Below are positions 59,462 to 64,000 of a DNA stretch of 64,000 nt, in pieces. The position numbers and the translations under genes are program-made. Origin of the DNA: Myxococcales bacterium (GTDB lineage: Bacteria; Myxococcota_A; Bradymonadia; UBA7976; UBA1532); NCBI GenBank assembly GCA_020633555.1, contig JACKDL010000009.1, positions 139,637 through 203,636 of the forward strand, read 5' to 3'. Numbering within the stretch: position 1 is the first letter of the stretch; the number at the start of each line of letters is the position of its first letter. The notes under the pieces were generated by a model. That model was not told the DNA's origin. It searched no databases and was given only the letters and a program-made list of their open reading frames with translations.

Positions 59462-60679
59462 ATGCTGACCCCCGCCCAAGCCCTGAAGAGCATCCTGCAG
59501 CGCGTCGGCCCGCTGGAGGCCGAGCGCGTGCCCCTGCTGGACGCGGTGGATCGGGTGCTGGCCGAGCCCGTGGTGGCCGACCGCCTGCTGCCCGCCTGGG
59601 ACAACTCGGCCATGGACGGCTACGCGGTGCGCCACGCCGATCTGCTGCGGGGCGGGGCCCTGCCGGTGGTGGGCGAGATCGCCGCCGGCTGCACCGACGA
59701 GATCCCGCTGCCGCCGGGCAAGGCGCTGCGCATCTTCACCGGCGCGGCCATGCCGCCCGGCGCCGACACCGTGCTCATGCAGGAGGACGCCCAGGTGGGC
59801 GAGGCCGGGCTGGTGGCCACCGAGCTGCCGGCCCCGGGCGCCAACATCCGCAAGGCCGGCAGCGACGTGCAGCCGGGCCAGACGGTCATCGAGCCCGGGC
59901 GCCCGCTCACCCCGGGCGACGTGGGCCTGCTGGCCGCGCTGGGGCGCAGCCAGGTGACCGTGGTGCGCCGGCCGGTGGTGGCCATCGTGAGCACCGGCGA
60001 CGAGCTGAGGCCCATCGACGCCGCCGAGCTGGCTCGGGGCCAGATCCGCAACTCCAACGCCTGGATGCTGGCCGCCGCGGTGAAGGCCCTGGGCGGCGTG
60101 CCGCGCATCGTGCCCGTGGTGCCCGACGACCGCGACGCGGTGGATCAGGCCCTGTTCCACGCCACCCGGGCCGACGCCCTGCTCACCACCGGCGGCGTGA
60201 GCGTGGGCGACCACGACCACGTGGGCCACGCCCTGCGCGAGCTGGCGGGCCCCGACTTCGCCTTCTGGAAGGTGGCCATCAAGCCCGGCAAGCCCCTGCT
60301 GTTCTGCACCGTGGGCCACTGCGCCGTGTTCGGGCTGCCCGGCAACCCCGTGAGCGCGGGGGTGACCTTCGAGCTCTTCGCGCGGCCCGCCCTGCTGCGC
60401 CTCATGGGCCACACCCGGGTGGTGCGCCGCGCCGTGCCCGCCGTGCTCGACGCCCCCCTGCCCGGCGCCAAGGGCCGCCAGATCTACGCCCGCGCCACCC
60501 TGCGCGAGGTGGACGGCGCGCTGCATGTGGATCCCAGCCGCACCCAGTCCTCGGGCGCGCTGTCCAGCCTGGCCGCCGCCGACTGCCTGGTGATCACGCC
60601 GCCCAACACACCCGCGAAGGGCGCGGGCGAGGCGGTGCAGGTGCTGCGGCTGGACGTGGACGACCGCGTCGCGCCGTAG
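59462..60679 (+). CDS. moeA: Molybdopterin molybdotransferase MoeA
   Basis: 405 residues. Inserts molybdate into adenylated molybdopterin. Motifs: PAWDNSAMDGYAVR, FTGAAMPPGADTVLMQED, IVSTGDEL, LTTGGVSVGDHDHV, KVAIKPGKP and GLPGNPVSAGVTFELF, in canonical order and length. Molybdenum cofactor would serve enzymes such as xanthine dehydrogenase, upstream of the urate pathway at the left end, but no direct link is visible. Confidence 0.95.
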   Translation: MLTPAQALKSILQRVGPLEAERVPLLDAVDRVLAEPVVADRLLPAWDNSAMDGYAVRHADLLRGGALPVVGEIAAGCTDEIPLPPGKALRIFTGAAMPPGADTVLMQEDAQVGEAGLVATELPAPGANIRKAGSDVQPGQTVIEPGRPLTPGDVGLLAALGRSQVTVVRRPVVAIVSTGDELRPIDAAELARGQIRNSNAWMLAAAVKALGGVPRIVPVVPDDRDAVDQALFHATRADALLTTGGVSVGDHDHVGHALRELAGPDFAFWKVAIKPGKPLLFCTVGHCAVFGLPGNPVSAGVTFELFARPALLRLMGHTRVVRRAVPAVLDAPLPGAKGRQIYARATLREVDGALHVDPSRTQSSGALSSLAAADCLVITPPNTPAKGAGEAVQVLRLDVDDRVAP

Positions 60680-60746
60680 GTCGAAGTATTGCGCTCGACT
60701 GGTAGAGTCCTATGCTACGCCCGCTCACGACGCGACAGGAGGGGGC

Positions 60747-61220
60747 ATGGGCATCTTTGGGGCGGCGGTTGGAGCGATCGCGCTTCCGGCCGTGATGACC
60801 GTCGTTTGGATCGTGGTCTTGGCGGCGGCCGGGGAGGAGCTCGGCGCCAGCAAGGTCAACGCTGTATTGGCCGAGTGGGTGCCCAAGGGCGGAGGCGACA
60901 AGGCGATCGCGCTGGTGGTCTTGCGGGCGGCCCTCGATACGGGGGTGTTGAACGTGCTCGCCGTGCTCTCAGGGGCAGGCGCCATCGCTGGAGCGCTGGC
61001 CTCGGCCCCAACCACCCGGGTTGAGCGGACAGACATGACGTCAGTCGAGAGCGGCCTGCGGCAGGTGGGCGAGGCCGTGTCTGGCCTGCAGACCGCGGTC
61101 GTTGGAGCGGCCTCGGCCGGCCGGACATCGACGGTCGTGGGGCCGTCGCCCACCGCTGAGGAGGGTCCGACGGTCCCAGTGGCGCTGCCGGTTGAGACGC
61201 CAAAGCCAGACCGCGGATGA
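60747..61220 (+). CDS. Unknown small membrane protein
   Basis: 157 residues from ATG 60747 with AGGAGG upstream. Two hydrophobic stretches (AVGAIALPAVMTVVWIVVLAAAG near the start and VLNVLAVLSGAGAIAGALAS about 66-85) and a Thr/Pro-rich tail. No family recognised. Codons are less GC-saturated than in moeA just upstream, as are those of the next genes to the edge, suggesting a separate origin for this block. Confidence 0.65.
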   Translation: MGIFGAAVGAIALPAVMTVVWIVVLAAAGEELGASKVNAVLAEWVPKGGGDKAIALVVLRAALDTGVLNVLAVLSGAGAIAGALASAPTTRVERTDMTSVESGLRQVGEAVSGLQTAVVGAASAGRTSTVVGPSPTAEEGPTVPVALPVETPKPDRG

Positions 61221-61275
61221 CCGTCGAAGTCGAATGGACTAGCGTTGAGGTGAATTCAACGCGGGAGGAGGGCAG

Positions 61276-61575
61276 ATGGGTCGGGTGAGGTACTGGCTGG
61301 TTGCCTTGCTGGTGCTGAGTGGCTGCAGCTACTTGAAAGACGCCACCGAGTCGGAGTGTCAAGCGGCCATTGACCAGCGCATCAAGCTGGAGGGCAAGTC
61401 CATCGGAGGCAGTGGAGCGCTGGGTCGGGGGGCCGAGTTGTTGGGCCAGGGCTTGACCCGCATCTCTGGCGACCGAGGCGACGCCATTCGCAACTGCATG
61501 GCGAAGTACTCGTCGGCCAAGGCGCGCTGCATGGCAGGGGCTGATTCGCTGAGCCGGCTGGAGCGCTGCAAGTAG
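61276..61575 (+). CDS. Small lipoprotein of unknown function
   Basis: 99 residues from ATG 61276 after a GGGAGGAGG site. Signal peptide with lipobox VLSGC (Cys17), then a mostly helical domain with four further Cys (ESECQAA, RNCMAK, ARCMAG, RCK). Family not recognised. Lies between the small membrane protein and the coiled-coil membrane protein on the same strand. Confidence 0.7.
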   Translation: MGRVRYWLVALLVLSGCSYLKDATESECQAAIDQRIKLEGKSIGGSGALGRGAELLGQGLTRISGDRGDAIRNCMAKYSSAKARCMAGADSLSRLERCK

Positions 61576-61615
61576 ACGTATTTGGCGACAGAGCGGTAGC
61601 GGAGGTTTCGAGTTC

Positions 61616-62833
61616 ATGTGGGGTACGGTCGTGATGGCGACCCAGGCGGCGGTCGGCGTGGGCTTGATCGCTGGCGCAGGACTGCGTTGGTGGCGCAGGC
61701 GTCGTCCAGCCGCGGAATTCCGTCGTCACGGCCGCCCGCCAGTTCTGCCCGCGTTGGTGCTCTCAAAGGAGCACGGCCTAACCTCACTGACCACGGCTGG
61801 CGCCCTCGGCGGCGCGGTCGCTGTAGTGGCGTTGCCCTGGCTCCCAGGGCTGTTGGGGCAGTTGGCAGACCTGACGCTCGGCGCGGGGGTGACGACCAGC
61901 GTGCTTGTCCGTTGGGCCACCGTGCGAATCGAGCGAGTGGTGCCGGATCGGAAGGTTGCTCCGCCGCCCACGCCGGCCGAGGAGCGGGATGCGCGGCGTC
62001 AGCGAATCCTGGTCCGAGGGAAGCGCGACACGACCTTCAACGAGATGCTGGGGAAGTACAATCTCTTGCTGAGGAAGCTCAGCAAGCTGGAAGAACTGCT
62101 TGGTGAGGAACACGAGCCGGACTATTTGCTGAGAGCCCACAAGCGTTTCGACCGCCTGAAGGTCGAGCGTGGGCACCTGGAAGCTCTGTTACAGGAGCTC
62201 TTCCTGGAGAGGGTAGAGCGAAATCTCAAGAGCCTGAAAGCGTTATTGATCCTAGCCAGAGAGGACCTGAAGGAGGCGCCCCGGCGCAAGAACGAGCTTC
62301 ACAGGTTGGAGGCTGCCTGGGCGTTGATGTTGCACCACGGCGGACTTGGCCAGCAGCCCTGGGAGTTGTCGACGTGTTGGGACATGCTGCGCGGGTACAT
62401 CGATGATCCGAATCAAACCTGGAGCGATGCAACTCCAGGGTGGCTAGAGCCCAGCGAGTTGCTCCCAAGCCTGCCTGACGAACTTGATGAGTGGATGGGC
62501 AAAGCGACCGCCTGGGTGGCCGCTCACAAGGCTGAGTTCGTGCGGCAAACCAATCGGTGGCTGACGGACACGGCGTTGCAAGAGGCCGAGGCGATCACGC
62601 GTCGCGCCTCGATCGAGCCCGGCGCCTATGCAGCCGATCTTGACGGTCTCGACGACATCGTGGCCACTGAGCTGGAGGCGGGCGTGCTCGACCGCCTGCG
62701 CGATCTGGAGTTGGAGGGCGCGGCCGATACGTCGGCCCGGAGCCTGCGCACCGAGGTGCGCGCGCACCGCAAAGCGAACGGCCTGCGAATGCCCGTGGGG
62801 CATGCGCCCAGCCGGAGTTCCGCGACACGATGA
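61616..62833 (+). CDS. Unknown membrane protein with long coiled-coil region
   Basis: 405 residues; GGAGG lies 11 bases before the ATG. N-terminal hydrophobic helix (about 5-22), an Arg cluster, a second hydrophobic hairpin (about 58-95), then a charged helical region (about 115-220, KLSKLEELLGEEHEPDYLL ...) typical of coiled coils and a helical C-terminal part. No known domain. Its stop overlaps the HTH gene that precedes the Avd gene (ATGA). Confidence 0.65.
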   Translation: MWGTVVMATQAAVGVGLIAGAGLRWWRRRRPAAEFRRHGRPPVLPALVLSKEHGLTSLTTAGALGGAVAVVALPWLPGLLGQLADLTLGAGVTTSVLVRWATVRIERVVPDRKVAPPPTPAEERDARRQRILVRGKRDTTFNEMLGKYNLLLRKLSKLEELLGEEHEPDYLLRAHKRFDRLKVERGHLEALLQELFLERVERNLKSLKALLILAREDLKEAPRRKNELHRLEAAWALMLHHGGLGQQPWELSTCWDMLRGYIDDPNQTWSDATPGWLEPSELLPSLPDELDEWMGKATAWVAAHKAEFVRQTNRWLTDTALQEAEAITRRASIEPGAYAADLDGLDDIVATELEAGVLDRLRDLELEGAADTSARSLRTEVRAHRKANGLRMPVGHAPSRSSATR

Positions 62834-63360
62834 TCCTGTCTGTGGCCGAAGCCGCTGCGGTTCTCGACCTGACGCCGCGTACACTGCGCGCCCGACTGGC
62901 GCGAGGCACGCTGAAGGGCGAGAAGCGGGGGGGACAGTGGGTCATCCGCTTGGCCGATCTGCCGACGACAGAGGCGCATCGGCGCCAACTAAGTGATCGT
63001 GCAGATCAGGTCCGAGCAACCGTCGAGAACACCCTTGGCGTTCGAGTACCACAGCAGCATACGACCGTTGACAACGCCGCCTTTGCTGCGCTCCTGGCGC
63101 TGATCCGAGCACTACCAGTGGATATGTCGGAGCGAGAGCGGCTCTGCGAGGCCCTCTGCCTGGTTGCGGAAGGGCACCACGCCTATGCTTCTCGGGCCAA
63201 GGTCGCTGCGTGGGTGGCGGCGCGGCGTACGTTGAGCCATGCGGTCGCTCGACTCTATCTGGTGGCGCCCGTTCCCGAGCCTCTGCTGCATGCGCTTGAG
63301 GGCGAGGTTCTGCCCCGGCTGGGTGGCTTGATCCGCTGGGCCGAGGGCTTGAAGGCCTGA
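62830..63360 (+). CDS. HTH (excisionase/MerR-like) protein upstream of the DGR Avd gene
   Basis: 176 residues. N-terminal winged helix: SVAEAAAVLDLTPRTLRARLARGTLKGEKRGGQWVI. The C-terminal 110 residues are helical (EALCLVAEGHHAYASRAKVAAWVAA) and unrecognised. It overlaps the preceding coiled-coil gene and ends two bases before the Avd start, so it is part of the same operon. It may regulate or accompany the retroelement; it contains no variable-repeat-like sequence itself. Confidence 0.65.
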   Translation: MILSVAEAAAVLDLTPRTLRARLARGTLKGEKRGGQWVIRLADLPTTEAHRRQLSDRADQVRATVENTLGVRVPQQHTTVDNAAFAALLALIRALPVDMSERERLCEALCLVAEGHHAYASRAKVAAWVAARRTLSHAVARLYLVAPVPEPLLHALEGEVLPRLGGLIRWAEGLKA

Positions 63361-63362
63361 CG

Positions 63363-63774
63363 ATGGCGCCGCTGTACGTCCAGTTGAGTGACCTCGCGAC
63401 CTGGATCCACCAGCGCGCGGTCTCGGCGTCGGCTCAGGTCATGCAAACGGGCTTGCCACTCGCTTGCTGCGAGGCCAGCCGCTCAGTCTTGGGCGCCGTC
63501 TCATTCGCGCTGGCGAACCCTGCACAGCGCCAGACGCTCAGTCTTGGGCGCCGTCTCATTCGCGCTGGCGAACCCTGCACAGCGCCAGACGCTGCTCCAG
63601 GCGGCGGACCGACGCTTGATGGACCTGAGAGTCTGGCTGCGGCTCGGGCCCGCCATCGGCTGGCTCTCAGAGGGCGGCGCGAGGCACGCTGCGGACGCGG
63701 TGGATGAGATCGGACGCATGTTGGGAGGCTGGATCAAGGCGTTGCCTGATCGGCGGGAAAGTGATGAGGTGTAG
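63363..63774 (+). pseudogene. avd: DGR accessory protein Avd, disrupted by a 55-bp tandem duplication
   Basis: The N-terminal part reads from ATG 63363 (MAPLYVQLSDLATWI ... FALANPAQRQT). After the second copy of a 55-bp repeat the frame moves by one and continues LLQAADRRLMDLRVWLRL-GPAIGWLSEGG-AADAVDEIGRMLGGWIKAL to TAG 63774. The second part is a textbook Avd ending (LRxANxRLxRLRxLLRL ... DEIGRMLGGWL). Removing one repeat copy restores a single Avd of about 118 residues, the normal size. Avd is a barrel-like helical bundle that binds the DGR reverse transcriptase and template RNA and is needed for mutagenic retrohoming. The current allele would make a truncated protein. Confidence 0.8.
63480..63593. 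repeat. Perfect 55-bp tandem duplication inside avd
   Basis: Copies at 63480-63534 and 63535-63589 are identical; a few bases of a third start follow. 55 is not a multiple of three, so the duplication shifts the frame. No other copy exists in the window. Perfect identity implies a recent event, a slippage-prone switch, or an assembly artefact. Confidence 0.95.
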
Positions 63775-63790
63775 CTGCCCGCGGCGCTGC

Positions 63791-63915
63791 GGCGATCACC
63801 GGGTCGTCCGCGGTGGGTCTTGGAACAACTCCGCCCGCAGGGTGCGGGTGGCCAACCGCAACAGGAGGAGGCCCGGCAACCGGAACCCCAACCAGGGCTT
63901 CCGTCTCGTCCGCCG
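63791..63915 (+). other. Diversity-generating retroelement template repeat (TR), candidate
   Basis: Immediately after avd, a non-genic segment reads in one frame as VVRGGSWNNSARRVRVAN-RNRRRPGNRNPNQGFRLVRRP, the conserved end of FGE/C-type-lectin DGR variable proteins. Asn (AAC) and other A-containing codons are concentrated where ligand-contact positions lie, as in known TRs (TGGAACAAC, GCCAACCGCAACAGG, GGCAACCGGAACCCCAAC). There is no start codon or ribosome site for it as a gene. The order avd-TR-RT is the common DGR order. Exact TR limits need the variable copy, which is not in this window. A short GC inverted repeat (GCCGG-TTCGG-CCGGC) follows at about 63928-63943. Confidence 0.75.
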
Positions 63916-63950
63916 CCCCCAACCCCGGGCCGGTTCGGCCGGCTCTGAGC

Positions 63951-64000
63951 ATGCCGCGTGCTCGCGACCTGTCCACGCTCGGCCAGGCCGCGTTGCGCCG
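63951..64000 (+). CDS. Possible 5' end of the DGR reverse transcriptase (partial, 16 codons)
   Basis: ATG 63951 opens a frame to the edge (MPRARDLSTLGQAALR). Its place, 35 bp after the candidate template repeat, is where the reverse transcriptase begins in DGRs. Sixteen residues do not allow a family call. Confidence 0.35.
   Translation, partial: MPRARDLSTLGQAALR

Overview
The window is very GC-rich throughout, so nearly every real gene has long antisense shadows. The following suggest a predatory or soil/sediment member of the Myxococcota (Deltaproteobacteria in the broad sense): Cys-rich secreted proteins ending in a Gly/Cys + hydrophobic + Arg tail of the MYXO-CTERM type, several lipoproteins with formylglycine-generating-enzyme (FGE/sulfatase-modifying) folds, a soluble Ser/Thr kinase with GYF-like and DUF4388-like parts, and many GTG/TTG starts with stop/start overlaps. 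That placement is an inference from protein style, not from a marker gene.

Layout. 1-6.1 kb: purine (urate) catabolism. An allantoicase/OHCU-decarboxylase fusion (cut by the left edge) and allantoinase lie on the minus strand, divergent from membrane urate hydroxylase PuuD and a malate synthase-like enzyme that could consume the glyoxylate made by the pathway. 6.2-9.5 kb: an FGE-fold lipoprotein, an Rpn-type nuclease and a cascade of unknown small genes behind an unusual promoter. 9.5-17.0 kb: a compact five-gene minus-strand operon with less GC-saturated codons (glycosyltransferase-kinase-glycosyltransferase, DUF1152-like, GTP cyclohydrolase II fused to an NADAR/RibX glycosidase, asparagine synthase, arylamine N-acetyltransferase-like). 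It looks like an undescribed biosynthetic cluster. 17.3-28.8 kb: a DUF697-like/SHOCT protein, a frameshifted FGE lipoprotein, an unknown protein, TtcA plus a small-molecule kinase, an S1-domain protein plus phosphofructokinase, and a BtuB-like receptor overlapping head to head with a beta-propeller lipoprotein. 28.8-33.2 kb: tRNA-Ala(CGC) with a strong terminator, a PIN/HTH toxin-antitoxin pair and a SauUSI-like type IV restriction enzyme. 33.3-43 kb: a three-gene surface-sugar set containing a J-domain protein, a giant fused Cys-rich surface protein, a thioesterase and a subtilase with an altered catalytic Asp. 43.0-45.6 kb: a tightly coupled CARF-nuclease (Card1/Can2 type), DUF99 (endonuclease dU/EndoV-like) and AbiEii-like set with no CRISPR array nearby. 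45.8-50.4 kb: a Y1-type HUH transposase-like gene with an adjacent 66-bp tandem repeat, a Cpx-like two-component set with a Spy/CpxP protein, and a short promoter/mini-ORF/terminator unit. 50.4-60.7 kb: a MATE pump, a Uma2 protein, a cytoplasmic Ser/Thr kinase, a flavoprotein/GT2/NodB/MltD-like operon and MoeA. 60.7-64.0 kb: less GC-saturated unknown genes leading into the left half of a diversity-generating retroelement (DGR): an Avd gene broken by a 55-bp tandem duplication, then a template repeat encoding an RGGSWNN...GFRLV-type C-type-lectin segment, with the reverse transcriptase expected just past the right edge.

Themes. The window holds at least four defence or conflict modules (SauUSI-like, PIN/HTH, CARF/DUF99/AbiEii-like, Rpn/Uma2-type nucleases), one DGR and one orphan biosynthetic operon. 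Three otherwise unrelated genes share a CTACA-N13-GCCGAT promoter resembling sigma-28-class promoters, which suggests a small dedicated regulon. No CRISPR array, rRNA, integrase or recognisable full insertion sequence was seen.
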